From: a virus | IMG/VR virus record: IMGVR_UViG_3300049491_000591 | Location: 1 to 29,167 of that record | DNA: 29,167 nt | Reading direction: 5' to 3' (one strand) | Part shown: piece by piece, positions 22,757 to 28,951 of the stretch | Layout: each line of letters opens with the position of its first letter | How positions within the stretch are numbered: position 1 is the stretch's first letter | The notes under the pieces: model-generated | What the model was told of the DNA's origin: nothing | The model's database searches: none | Seen by the model: only the letters and a program-made list of their open reading frames with translations | Program-made: the position numbers and the translations under genes

Positions 22757-23484
22757 TGGGCGCTCCCGGTGTTGGTCTTCACGAACGATGCCAGCTCCAA
22801 CTTTTGCGCCTGAGTCATCGGCTTGCCTTTCGACTCGACGGTGAAGATGATTTGCTCGGTGGTCTTGGCGCCGGCAGCGATCATCCTGCCCCAGGCTGGG
22901 AGGTTCTTCTTGAAGTCATCGGCGTGGTAGTGCTCGACGGCTTTCGGCGGCGGGGGCGGCGGGGCGCCGGTGTGGCCGCGATCATCTTCGTCATGCTCAT
23001 CGTCCGCATGCAGGTCGGCTTTGCTCCACAGGTCGAGCGCCAGCCCGAAGCGCATGGCGGCATTGCGGATCGCGTCGCCGATAACTTCCTTCTCGCGCGC
23101 GCCAGCATCGGCATTGTTCTTCTTGTCCGCGTTGCCGTAGCCCAGCCTGGTCTTGCCGCAGACCGTGAGCTTGATCCACAGCCCGCCAGTCGGGTCGAAC
23201 TTGGGCAGGCCGCTTTCATCGAAGGCCAGCGGCTCCCAGTCCCACATCAGATCCGCGTCGAGCAGCAGATGTGTTGCCGCGGCATGCCCGACATAGGACA
23301 GGTGCACGACCTGGGGGTGGTGACTGGTGCCGCAGACCCGGCACCGAATCCATTCCTTCTTGTCGGATTCGGTCTGCCACTTCGCCGGCTTGGGCAAGGG
23401 GCTGATGAGGCGATCGGGGATCGGCTCGCGCAGCAGCAGCAACCCGGCTGCCCTGGAGTTTTCTGGACGCGCCTCGGTGCTCAC
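22753..23484 (-). CDS. Rad52/ERF-like single-strand annealing protein
   Basis: A 243-residue protein. The core reads LDADLMWDWEPLAFDE, GGLWIKLTVCGKTRLGYGN, then EKEVIGDAIRNAAMRFGLAL followed by DLW (about residues 75-153). This is the Rad52-type annealing fold of phage recombinases. Cys48 and Cys51 (CRVC) form half of a possible zinc site near the N-terminus. A poly-Pro linker follows residue 165. The protein binds and pairs complementary strands, working with the exonuclease gene that overlaps its stop. It starts at GTG in a GTGA overlap with the upstream gene, so the three genes 23735-21116 are translationally coupled. Confidence 0.85.
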   Translation of the reverse strand: MSTEARPENSRAAGLLLLREPIPDRLISPLPKPAKWQTESDKKEWIRCRVCGTSHHPQVVHLSYVGHAAATHLLLDADLMWDWEPLAFDESGLPKFDPTGGLWIKLTVCGKTRLGYGNADKKNNADAGAREKEVIGDAIRNAAMRFGLALDLWSKADLHADDEHDEDDRGHTGAPPPPPPKAVEHYHADDFKKNLPAWGRMIAAGAKTTEQIIFTVESKGKPMTQAQKLELASFVKTNTGSAQ

Positions 23485-23735
23485 AGCGGATCTTCCAGGG
23501 GAACGAGAGTGCCAGCCGCCACGCCGATGATGCCAGCGACAGATTCGACATCGTGCGGCACCTTCACCGACTCAGGATCGCTTGTGAATTCGATGCGAGC
23601 ATCGCCGCCATACGACGAGACTGCAATCTCGGTCACACGAACATCGGGCCCAAACAGCACGACCAAGTGAGACTGGATCAGCGAGTTGATTGCCTTCTCG
23701 CTCATCTTGAGGGTATTCTTCCCAGGGAACTTCAT
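23481..23735 (-). CDS. Small phage protein, unknown (84 aa)
   Basis: It starts at ATG 23735, with AAAGG 8 bases upstream (GAAAGGTTGACC). The same spacing and leader type precede the gene at 20304. The product (MKFPGKNTLKMSEKAINSLI..., LFGPDVRVTEIAVSSYG) reads as a small alpha/beta fold with no membrane part. Upstream in-frame codons to 23906 lack a ribosome site and are left out. Being first in the coupled recombinase set, it may bind DNA or partner proteins, but nothing in the sequence shows it. Confidence 0.65.
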   Translation of the reverse strand: MKFPGKNTLKMSEKAINSLIQSHLVVLFGPDVRVTEIAVSSYGGDARIEFTSDPESVKVPHDVESVAGIIGVAAGTLVPLEDPL

Positions 23736-23794
23736 GGTCAACCTTTCAGGTAAAGCCTCACTGCGATGCGCAGCGAAGCGAGAATTGAGTGGGA

Positions 23795-23811
23795 GCACGC
23801 GCGGTGCGTGC
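23795..23811 (-). terminator. Hairpin between small leftward genes, possible attenuator
   Basis: GCACGC (23795-23800) and GCGTGC (23806-23811) pair around a 5-base loop. It follows the gene ending at 23830 in the leftward direction. No clear U-run follows, so strength as a terminator is doubtful; it could be an attenuation or processing site ahead of the recombinase genes. Confidence 0.3.
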
Positions 23812-23829
23812 GGTAGGTTTTCAGGATGC

Positions 23830-23964
23830 TCACCACGGCGCCGGCGTCGGAGCGAACAGCAGATAGGAAAGGGCCCCGCACGCGATGGCCCAGCAGATAC
23901 GGTCAAGCATGCGAGCGCGAGCGCGCTGATGATCGGTGGTGAACGGGCCTTCGATGTCGAACAT
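23830..23964 (-). CDS. Small membrane protein (44 aa)
   Basis: It starts at ATG 23964 with AAGGAAAAGACC upstream. The product begins MFDIEGPFTTDHQRARARML, followed by one hydrophobic segment (ICWAIACGALSYLLFA) and PTPAPW. This is an N-in single-span protein with a charged cytoplasmic part. No family is recognised. It overlaps no other good ORF, and third positions are GC-rich. A small early membrane protein could act in superinfection exclusion, but that is only a guess. Confidence 0.55.
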   Translation of the reverse strand: MFDIEGPFTTDHQRARARMLDRICWAIACGALSYLLFAPTPAPW

Positions 23965-23981
23965 GGTCTTTTCCTTGTTGT

Positions 23982-24173
23982 TCATGCGGGTTGTTGCAGG
24001 GTCGGGAAATGAAGCAGAGACTTCGCCCAACCGACCACAGACTCGAATCTGCCGGTAGCCGTGGGTGTCAAGCGCGCCAGCGGGTTGCCCGTTTTTGTGC
24101 GGTAAGTTTGTCGACGGCGCGTGAAAACGCCGGTTATCGGGTCAAGTTGCTCTTGCGTTGGAACCGGCCTCAT
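23982..24173 (-). CDS. Small basic protein, unknown (63 aa)
   Basis: It starts at ATG 24173, which overlaps the stop of the upstream gene as ATGA. The product is MRPVPTQEQLDPITGVFTRR, then RQTYRTKTGNPLARL... with an Arg/Lys-rich middle and no hydrophobic core, probably small and partly disordered. The longer in-frame ORF to 24212 has no ribosome site. The coupling to the upstream gene is the main support. Function unknown. Confidence 0.5.
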   Translation of the reverse strand: MRPVPTQEQLDPITGVFTRRRQTYRTKTGNPLARLTPTATGRFESVVGWAKSLLHFPTLQQPA

Positions 24174-24436
24174 CTTGCCGCCTTGTAGTCCGAATGCATA
24201 TGCTTGCGCCACAGCGATCCATCCGGGTCTACCTCATGGCTGAGAGTCCTCAACCGCTGTAGTTCGTCGCGGCCAGCACGCCAAATTCTCTGATCGTCAG
24301 AGTGCTCAAACTGAGCATCGAACCGCAGCATGTCCGACACGTAGGCCGCGCGCCGCACGGGCAGCGTGTCGGCATCCTGGGGCATGCCGTGCAACGCGAG
24401 GATGCTGGCGAAAAGTGGGTGCAATTGCTGGTCCAT
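24170..24436 (-). CDS. First leftward gene, unknown (88 aa)
   Basis: An 88-residue protein, MDQQLHPLFASILALHGMPQ..., with helices such as RRAAYVSDMLRFDAQFEH and IWRAGRDELQRLRTLS and a Trp/Lys/His-rich end. No helix-turn-helix or membrane segment is obvious. It is the first gene to the left of the control region. No Shine-Dalgarno lies before its ATG, so the message may be leaderless or the start coupled to promoter position. It may be a small early regulator, but there is no motif to show this. Confidence 0.6.
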   Translation of the reverse strand: MDQQLHPLFASILALHGMPQDADTLPVRRAAYVSDMLRFDAQFEHSDDQRIWRAGRDELQRLRTLSHEVDPDGSLWRKHMHSDYKAAR

Positions 24437-24465
24437 GAATAGGACTGTGCCACGCTTGCTTTACT

Positions 24466-24486
24466 TTTGCAACGCAACCTTGCAAA
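24466..24486. promoter_or_regulatory. Operator-like inverted repeat in the divergent control region
   Basis: TTTGCAA (24466-24472) and TTGCAAA (24480-24486) form a perfect inverted repeat with a 7-base spacer, CGCAACC. TTGC/GCAA half sites recur inside it. It lies in the AT-richer 79-base gap (24437-24515) between leftward and rightward operons, directly upstream of the Cro-like gene. Overlapping promoter-like TTGCAA boxes occur on both strands, but the -10 boxes are poor. A repressor of the CI/Cro type is the likely ligand. Confidence 0.65.
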
Positions 24487-24515
24487 TAATTTTCAGCCGT
24501 GCCACACTGCCGCCC

Positions 24516-24725
24516 ATGGAAACAGAATTCGCCATCAAGAAGGCCGGTGGGACACGGGAGGCGCTGGCCGAGTTGCTGGGCATCTCCAAACTCACCACCT
24601 ACCAGCCGAGCTGGAGCCCGAACATCCCCCCAAAGCACGAGCGCTACCTGCGCCTCGCGCGGCCGGCGTGGTTCGCCGAATGGGAGAAGGTGCAGCGGGC
24701 AGCAGATCGCAGAGGCGCGAAGTGA
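24516..24725 (+). CDS. Cro-like / YdaS-type helix-turn-helix repressor
   Basis: A 69-residue DNA-binding protein. AIKKAGGTREALAELLGIS followed by KLTTYQPSWS is a helix-turn-helix, and IPPKHERYLRLARPAWF matches the tail of small Cro and YdaS-type regulators (IPxxRxxxLxxxRP). It is the first rightward gene after the operator, the usual place of Cro. The matching CI-type repressor is not in the window on the left side, where a small unknown gene lies instead. It ends in a GTGA overlap with the next gene. Confidence 0.82.
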   Translation: METEFAIKKAGGTREALAELLGISKLTTYQPSWSPNIPPKHERYLRLARPAWFAEWEKVQRAADRRGAK

Positions 24726-25006
24726 ACTGCAAGCCCAACGATCTCGCGATCATCGTGCGCAACACCATGCGCAGCAGTTGCATGGACTACATGATCGGAA
24801 CTCCGCTGAAGGTGGTCGATCTTCTGTTTTCCGACATGCTTGGCCACGGGCCGGCCTGGACGTACCAGGGCAAGTACCTTGCCTGTCGCAACTGCGGATC
24901 TCAATTCATCGGCTTCCTGGATGCCGACCTTTGGCCCCTGCGCGGCCAGCCTGCCGATCAAGAGATCCACGTCACGAGCGAAGACTTCGAGAAGGGGCCG
25001 GCGTGA
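24722..25006 (+). CDS. Conserved phage protein, unknown (94 aa)
   Basis: The start is GTG, overlapping the Cro-like stop (GTGA). The product begins MNCKPNDLAIIVRNTM and contains PLKVVDLLF, AWTYQGKYLACRNCG (a CxxC pair) and DADLWPLRGQPADQEI. Phage proteins with an MNCKPGDLAxIV opening followed by a conserved PIR/PLRG end are common next to replication genes; no function is established. The lone CxxC could bind a metal with the Cys at residues 3 and 20 or nearby His. It is co-translated with its neighbours. Confidence 0.72.
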   Translation: MNCKPNDLAIIVRNTMRSSCMDYMIGTPLKVVDLLFSDMLGHGPAWTYQGKYLACRNCGSQFIGFLDADLWPLRGQPADQEIHVTSEDFEKGPA

Positions 25007-25158
25007 TGTTGATTTGTCGGCCAGTAGGTCGCGGCAACTGGCGCGTCATCGTAGTGGCAGTGAACGTTCCGCCCGACCTGTTCCGCTTTCGTTGCGGCCA
25101 GCGCTTCACTTGGGGTGAGCCAGCGCAGACGTTGCGCATCGTCGAGGTGCAGCCATGA
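25006..25158 (+). CDS. Small phage protein, unknown (50 aa)
   Basis: A 50-residue protein, MLICRPVGRGNWRVIVVAVN..., with FRFRCGQRFTWGEP and LRIVEVQP. It resembles the short LLVCRPxGRGNWxxxxLxI proteins seen in other phages beside the previous gene. AAGGGG is 8 bases before ATG 25006; the adjacent GTG at 25003 is an alternative. Two Cys and several Arg suggest a compact fold. It overlaps the methyltransferase start as ATGA. No function can be given. Confidence 0.65.
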   Translation: MLICRPVGRGNWRVIVVAVNVPPDLFRFRCGQRFTWGEPAQTLRIVEVQP

Positions 25159-25448
25159 CAACGCGCATTTTGATCGGCGACTGCCGCGAGGTGCTGAAGA
25201 CACTGCCCGATGACTCGGTGCACTGCTGCGTGACCAGCCCGCCCGCGCTGGCCGAGCGCTGCATCACAGCTGGATGCCCAGTTGAAGGAACGGTGCTTGA
25301 TCCCTTTGGTGGAAGCGGGACCGTAGGCATGGCGGCTGACCGCCAGCACAAGCACGCGATCCTGATTGACCTGGACGAGCGAAATCTCCCGATGGCGACC
25401 GACCGTATCAAGAGCGACTCCCCCCTGTTCGCCGAGGTCTCCGAATGA
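25155..25448 (+). CDS. DNA methyltransferase with its central region missing (97 aa)
   Basis: The protein has the two ends of a beta-class N4-C/N6-A methyltransferase and little between. Residues 5-30 (ILIGDCREVLKTLPDDSV... CVTSPP) give the N-terminal strand and catalytic TSPP at 27-30. Residues 31-97 start at once with ALAERCITAGCP and then carry the SAM-binding VLDPFGGSGT (47-56) and ILIDLDERN. Full-length relatives have a long middle with TSPPYWGLRDY-type sequence and the target-recognition part before (F/K)PxxLAERC. The junction (about 25236-25247) keeps the frame, so this looks like an internal deletion. It is probably unable to methylate DNA but may still bind SAM. It ends in an ATGA overlap with the initiator. 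Confidence 0.8.
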   Translation: MTTRILIGDCREVLKTLPDDSVHCCVTSPPALAERCITAGCPVEGTVLDPFGGSGTVGMAADRQHKHAILIDLDERNLPMATDRIKSDSPLFAEVSE

Positions 25449-26446
25449 ACTTCTTCGACTTCAACATCGGCGACTATGACGAGGCCACGAGCCACCTATC
25501 TTCGCGCGAGGATGGTCTCTACGGCCGGATGATCCGCAAGTACTACGCCAAGGAAGAGCCGCTGCCGCTCGACGTGGCCAAGATCCAGCGGCTGGTGCGC
25601 TGCGCTGACGAAGAGGACCGCCAGGCTGTCGTCGTGCTGCTCCAGGAATTCTTCGAGAAGCGCGAGGACGGCTACCACAAGGAGCCGATCGATCGCCGCA
25701 TCGAAGCCTACCGAGCTGGCCAGCCGCTGCGCGACCAGAAAAAGCAGAACGAGGCCGACCGCGCGACCCGATACAACCTCGAACGTTCGAGGCTGTTTGA
25801 GGCCGTTCGAGGTGCCGGCAAAAATCTGAGGTGGGACACCCCGATGCCGGCACTTCGGGCTGCTGCCGCTGAAATTCTTGCACCTCAAACGCCTTCCGTC
25901 ATAGGTAAACCTCAAACGCCTCAAACGGATCTCAAACGCACCCAAAACGCCACCTCAAACGGCTCTCATACGGCTAAACCAAGAACCAGTAACCAAGAAC
26001 CAGTAATAGATGTTCCGGAGGGGTCTGTGACCCCCCCGGCGCCGAAGCTGAAGAAGCTCAAGGAGCCATCCGCGAGCACTTCGACTTGGGATGCCTACAG
26101 CGCGGCCTACTTGGCCCGCTACAAGGCTGAGCCCGTGCGCAACGCCAGCGTGAACGGGCAGCTCGCCCAGGTAGTGGCGAAACTCGGCGCCGAAGCGGCG
26201 CCCCAGGTCGCGGCCTACTACCTGCGCCACAAGGGCAACCTCTACACCGCGGCGATGCACCCGGTGAACCTGCTGCTGCGCGACGCCGAGAAGCTGCACA
26301 CCGAGTGGAAGACCAAAGCTGCGGACACCCCGGCGAACGGCACGAGCTACATGCGAGAGCGCGAAGCCCAGGCTGCGGGCTGGATGGGCAGCGCCGCGCC
26401 GCGCCGCGTGGCCGACGACCCCGACACGATCGACATGGAGACCTGA
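25445..26446 (+). CDS. Replication initiator-like protein, YdaU/DUF1376 family
   Basis: A 333-residue protein. The N-terminal 100 residues match the YdaU/DUF1376 pattern: FFDFNIGDYDEATSHLSSRE, DGLYGRMIRKYY, LPLDVAKIQRLV, VLLQEFFEKREDGYH, with a short charged segment DQKKQNEADRATRYN. Residues about 140-200 are a Thr/Gln/Asn/Pro-rich linker that carries DNA iterons. The C-terminal part (WDAYSAAYLARYKAEPVRN, VAAYYLRHKGNLYTAAMHPV) recurs in phage replication proteins. Such proteins take the place of lambda O, binding the origin within their own gene and recruiting the helicase loader, which follows next. The ATG overlaps the previous stop. Confidence 0.82.
   Translation: MNFFDFNIGDYDEATSHLSSREDGLYGRMIRKYYAKEEPLPLDVAKIQRLVRCADEEDRQAVVVLLQEFFEKREDGYHKEPIDRRIEAYRAGQPLRDQKKQNEADRATRYNLERSRLFEAVRGAGKNLRWDTPMPALRAAAAEILAPQTPSVIGKPQTPQTDLKRTQNATSNGSHTAKPRTSNQEPVIDVPEGSVTPPAPKLKKLKEPSASTSTWDAYSAAYLARYKAEPVRNASVNGQLAQVVAKLGAEAAPQVAAYYLRHKGNLYTAAMHPVNLLLRDAEKLHTEWKTKAADTPANGTSYMREREAQAAGWMGSAAPRRVADDPDTIDMET
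25884..25972 (+). repeat. Iteron cluster, candidate replication origin
   Basis: The octamer CTCAAACG occurs five times, at 25884-25891, 25911-25918, 25920-25927, 25931-25938 and 25954-25961. A CTCATACG variant follows at 25965-25972, and a degenerate CCAAAACG lies near 25942-25949. All point the same way and lie inside the linker of the initiator gene, as the lambda origin lies in O. An AT-richer stretch and a hairpin follow. Confidence 0.7.
25977..26004 (+). repeat. Tandem 14-base repeat beside the iterons
   Basis: AACCAAGAACCAGT occurs twice head to tail (25977-25990 and 25991-26004), then AATAG. It is AT-rich compared with its neighbours. It may be the unwinding element of the origin or a coding repeat (NQEP-like), since similar peptides recur in this protein family. 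Confidence 0.6.
26015..26039 (+). other. Hairpin downstream of the iterons
   Basis: CCGGAGGGGTC (26015-26025) pairs with GACCCCCCCGG (26029-26039) around TGT with one mismatch. It could be a primer or pausing structure at the origin, or a codon-level coincidence in the linker. Confidence 0.45.
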
Positions 26447-26979
26447 TGGCACTGAACCTCGACACCGTGGACAAGATCCACACCCGCCTGCTGGTGCGCT
26501 ACGCCGGCAAATGGCTGAACCTATACGCCGGGATCGACCCGAGCATGGTGAAGTCCGACTGGGCGGAAGAGCTCGGCGGTATGCGCGGCGGCCGCATCGA
26601 GCACGCTTTCCAGAACCTGCCACCCGACAACCCTCCGAATGCCGCGCAGTTCCGCGCGCTGTGCCTGCTCTGGCGCGCGCCGGCACCCAAGGCCCTGCCG
26701 GCGCCCAAGCCCGACCCAGAACAAGCCAGGAATGGCCTGGAGCGCCTGAATGCGGCCCTGGCTGGCATCGGCAAGGCCCAAGCCTCTCGCGGGCGCCTGC
26801 AATGGGCCTACGACCTCCAGGAGCGCGATAAGCAGGGCGACGACCTCACCCACCGCCAGCGGGCCGACTACAAGCATGCCCTGGCCCGCTACGCACCGAT
26901 CCAGCATAGCGACATGACCCCCGTGCCCATCGAAGCCCTGCCCCCGGCCATGCGCGCCGAAGCCGAAAGGAAATCATGA
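26446..26979 (+). CDS. Lambda P-like helicase-loader protein
   Basis: A 177-residue protein. The N-terminal half has DKIHTRLLVRYAGKWLNLYAG, VKSDWAEELGGMRGGRIEHA, then NLPPDNPPNAAQFRALC, the pattern of the P-like loader domain (F/W-rich helix, K-x-W-x-x-x-L, FPNxxxFxxLC). The C-terminal part is charged and helical (RGRLQWAYDLQERDKQGDD). Such proteins bring the host DnaB-type helicase to the phage origin. It follows the initiator directly (start ATG 26446 overlaps its TGA by one base), which is the usual O-P order. The frame upstream to 26305 is a shadow of the initiator gene. Confidence 0.6.
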   Translation: MALNLDTVDKIHTRLLVRYAGKWLNLYAGIDPSMVKSDWAEELGGMRGGRIEHAFQNLPPDNPPNAAQFRALCLLWRAPAPKALPAPKPDPEQARNGLERLNAALAGIGKAQASRGRLQWAYDLQERDKQGDDLTHRQRADYKHALARYAPIQHSDMTPVPIEALPPAMRAEAERKS

Positions 26980-27656
26980 AGATCGCTCAGTTCAATGTGT
27001 TGCTCGTTCAGGCCCAGCAGGCAGTCGATCAGCACGCGGCCGGCATCCCGGTCAGCGAAAGCCTGCTGGGGTGGTCTCGCGCGCTGCTGGCAAGCAACCC
27101 CACGTCCAAGCGCTTCAAGCCGCGCCCGCGGCAAGACCAGATCATGGCCATGTTCATCTCCGACCCGAAGCGCTACGTCACTCGAAACCAGATCATGGAG
27201 AACGACCCCAGCATGCCCGAATGGGCGGCCGACATCACGTTGAAGAAGATGATGGCGAAGGGGGTGCTTCACGCCTTGCGCGTTGGCTTTCGGAAGCGCT
27301 ACTTCATGAGCAAGGAAGCCCGCGATGCCGGGGCCGCGGAAATCGAGGCCGGCAGGGAGGCTGCGGCCGCGGAGAAGAAGGAGCGCCGGCGCCTTGCCGA
27401 CCAGGCGCGCCAAGCCAGGCGGACCAAGAAAGCGGAGGCCGCGCGCAAACCCAAGGCCGCGCCGAAGCAAATCACCTACTCCAAGAAGCCTGGCCGCGAC
27501 ATGCCGAAAGCTCGTGGTGAAGCCATCATCCCGCCGGGCTTGGTCATCCAGGTCTGCCCAGGCTACGTCGATCGCCGGTTCCTGGTCGAAGGCCCGATCG
27601 TTGGCGGATTCTTGAGCGAGTTCAAGACGCTGCGCTCCAGCAAGGGGGCGTCATGA
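26976..27656 (+). CDS. Basic DNA-binding-like phage protein (226 aa)
   Basis: A 226-residue protein. Residues about 45-110 (RFKPRPRQDQIMAMFISDPK, RYVTRNQIMENDPSMPEWAA, ITLKKMMAKGVLHALRVG) look like a winged-helix fold, with the second helix before a KGVL-type wing. A long Ala/Arg/Lys/Glu helix follows (residues about 113-165), rich in Lys and Arg, then a C-terminal domain (GLVIQVCPGYVDRRFLVEG) with no clear family. It sits in the replication operon with 4-base overlaps on both sides. DNA binding is inferred from the fold-like pattern and charge. Confidence 0.6.
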   Translation: MKIAQFNVLLVQAQQAVDQHAAGIPVSESLLGWSRALLASNPTSKRFKPRPRQDQIMAMFISDPKRYVTRNQIMENDPSMPEWAADITLKKMMAKGVLHALRVGFRKRYFMSKEARDAGAAEIEAGREAAAAEKKERRRLADQARQARRTKKAEAARKPKAAPKQITYSKKPGRDMPKARGEAIIPPGLVIQVCPGYVDRRFLVEGPIVGGFLSEFKTLRSSKGAS

Positions 27657-27883
27657 GCGACACCCCCGTCTTCCTCATCGGCCGGTGCGGCCGAGATTGC
27701 AATGCAAACCAGGGGCGAAACCGTTGCCGCGACTGCCCTGGTAATCGCAGCGACCTCAAGATGTGGCGCTCGATCGCTGTGTCGATCGCTGTCGGGCTCG
27801 TGATCTGGGCGGCGTTGATCTGGACTCTCGGGCCGGTGTTCTGGGCCGCTATCGCTTGGATGCGATTGGCGATGAAGTCATGA
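27653..27883 (+). CDS. Cys-rich single-span membrane protein (76 aa)
   Basis: AAGGGGG is 3-6 bases before the ATG, which overlaps the previous stop. Residues 11-30 contain CGRDC (C12, C16) and CRDC (C25, C28) in an Arg/Asn-rich stretch, spacing consistent with a small metal-binding knuckle. A hydrophobic stretch follows from residue 40 (SIAVSIAVGLVIWAALIWTL ... GPVFWAAIAWM). The N-terminal metal knuckle and C-terminal membrane part are unusual together. No family is recognised. Confidence 0.6.
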   Translation: MSDTPVFLIGRCGRDCNANQGRNRCRDCPGNRSDLKMWRSIAVSIAVGLVIWAALIWTLGPVFWAAIAWMRLAMKS

Positions 27884-28329
27884 GCCTCCCCTACGAAGGC
27901 GCGACCAGCGGCGGCGCTGCGCTGGAAGAGATCCGAAAGCTGTTGACCAAGTTCGGCTGCGCGCGATTCGGCACCATGACCGACGCGGAGCGTGGCGAGC
28001 TGGTGGTGCAGTTCACCTACCGCGGCCGCGATGTGACCGCCAAGGCGAGCTACCGCGGCTACGCGGCGGCGTGGATGCGTGAGCATCCTTTTACGCAGCG
28101 CACGCGCGGCACCAAGGTTGAGCACGAGCGGAAAGCCATGGCCCAGGCTGAAATCAGCGTGTGCAGCATCCTGCGCGACTGGATCAAGGGCCAGGTCATG
28201 GCTGTCGAAACCGGCATCCTCACCTTCGAGGGCGCATTCCTCGGCCAGATCCTGTTGCCCAACGGCAAGACGGTGCTTGAGCAGGCCTCGGACGGCGGGT
28301 TGCTGCCGAAGATCGGGATGGCGTCATGA
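27880..28329 (+). CDS. Phage protein, unknown (149 aa)
   Basis: A 149-residue protein, MSLPYEGATSGGAALEEIRK..., with the segments LVVQFTYRGRDVTAKASYRG, AAAWMREHPFTQRTRG, MAQAEISVCSILRDWIKGQV and ETGILTFEGAFLGQILLPNG. The pattern of a small beta sheet plus helix and an RDWIKGQVxAxExGxxxFxxxFLxxxLLxxG tail is found in small phage proteins near resolvases, but it has no assigned role. It overlaps the RuvC-like gene as ATGA and is probably co-translated with it. Confidence 0.7.
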   Translation: MSLPYEGATSGGAALEEIRKLLTKFGCARFGTMTDAERGELVVQFTYRGRDVTAKASYRGYAAAWMREHPFTQRTRGTKVEHERKAMAQAEISVCSILRDWIKGQVMAVETGILTFEGAFLGQILLPNGKTVLEQASDGGLLPKIGMAS

Positions 28330-28841
28330 TCGTCGTCGCCATCGACATCGGCATGACCGGCGCTGTCGCCTGCATCCGGCCCGATCGCAGCTCGGTCGTG
28401 ACCGACCTGCCCATGACCGAGACCGAGGCCGACAAGTGGCTCGACGCTCGAGCGCTGTACGACATCCTGCTGGCCTGGGTGCCGGTGACCGAGCGCTGCA
28501 TCCTGGTGGTCGAGAACGTGCGGCCGCGATCCATCGGCAACGGCGGCCTGCCCACGAACAGCATGCACAGCCAGGGCGCCCTGATGCGCGGCCGCGGTGC
28601 CGTCGAGGCGGTGGCCAGCATCGCGCGCTGGCCCATCACGTGGGTGCAGCCCCAGACCTGGAAGCGCCACTACGGCCTGAAGCGCGACGAGAACGAGACC
28701 GACAGCGCGATCAAGGAGCGCGGCCGGCAGATGGCCCTGAAACTGTTCCCCGAGCAGGACCAGCAACTGAAGTTCAAGTACCACCACAACCGAGCCGATG
28801 CCCTGCTGATGGCGCACTGGGGAAGGAGTACGCAACTATGA
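28326..28841 (+). CDS. RuvC-like Holliday junction resolvase
   Basis: A 171-residue protein with an RNase H-type core: strand IVVAIDIGMTGAVACI with Asp7, LVVENV with Glu63, and a C-terminal motif KYHHNRADALLMAHW with His154 and Asp158, which fits the fourth acidic residue of RuvC-type enzymes. RuvC-type resolvases cut four-way DNA junctions. In a phage this clears branched replication and recombination products before packaging. It ends the replication operon, and its stop is 8 bases before the attC-like site. No key residue is missing. Confidence 0.82.
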   Translation: MIVVAIDIGMTGAVACIRPDRSSVVTDLPMTETEADKWLDARALYDILLAWVPVTERCILVVENVRPRSIGNGGLPTNSMHSQGALMRGRGAVEAVASIARWPITWVQPQTWKRHYGLKRDENETDSAIKERGRQMALKLFPEQDQQLKFKYHHNRADALLMAHWGRSTQL

Positions 28842-28848
28842 GCTTGCC

Positions 28849-28951
28849 TTCTAACGCAGAGTTGAGCGGACCCGCTCCGGCCCGCACCAAAGGATGACGA
28901 TGACTCAAAGTAACCAAGCCGGAGCGGGTCCGCTCCAACGACCAGTTAGGC
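28849..28951 (+). mobile_element. Integron attC-like site
   Basis: The site shows R''-like TTCTAAC (28849-28855), L''-like GTTGAGCGG (28861-28869), an arm AGCGGACCCGCTCCGGC (28865-28881), the paired arm GCCGGAGCGGGTCCGCT (28918-28934), L'-like CCGCTCCAAC (28930-28939) and R' GTTAGGC (28945-28951). The arms match over 17 bases. GTTG/AGCGG pairs with CCGCTCCAAC only if one base is bulged, as extrahelical bases are in attC sites. Both outer spacers are 5 bases (GCAGA, GACCA). GTTAGGC fits GTTRRRY fully; TTCTAAC fits RYYYAAC at 6 of 7 positions. The total of 103 bases is in the attC range. Confidence 0.7.

Noticed and set aside
26305-26445. Upstream extension of the P-like gene
   Set aside because: It lies inside the initiator gene in another frame, and no ribosome site supports it.
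28838-28897. 19-codon ORF right after the resolvase
   Set aside because: It is a read-through of the left arm of the attC-like site with no independent support.
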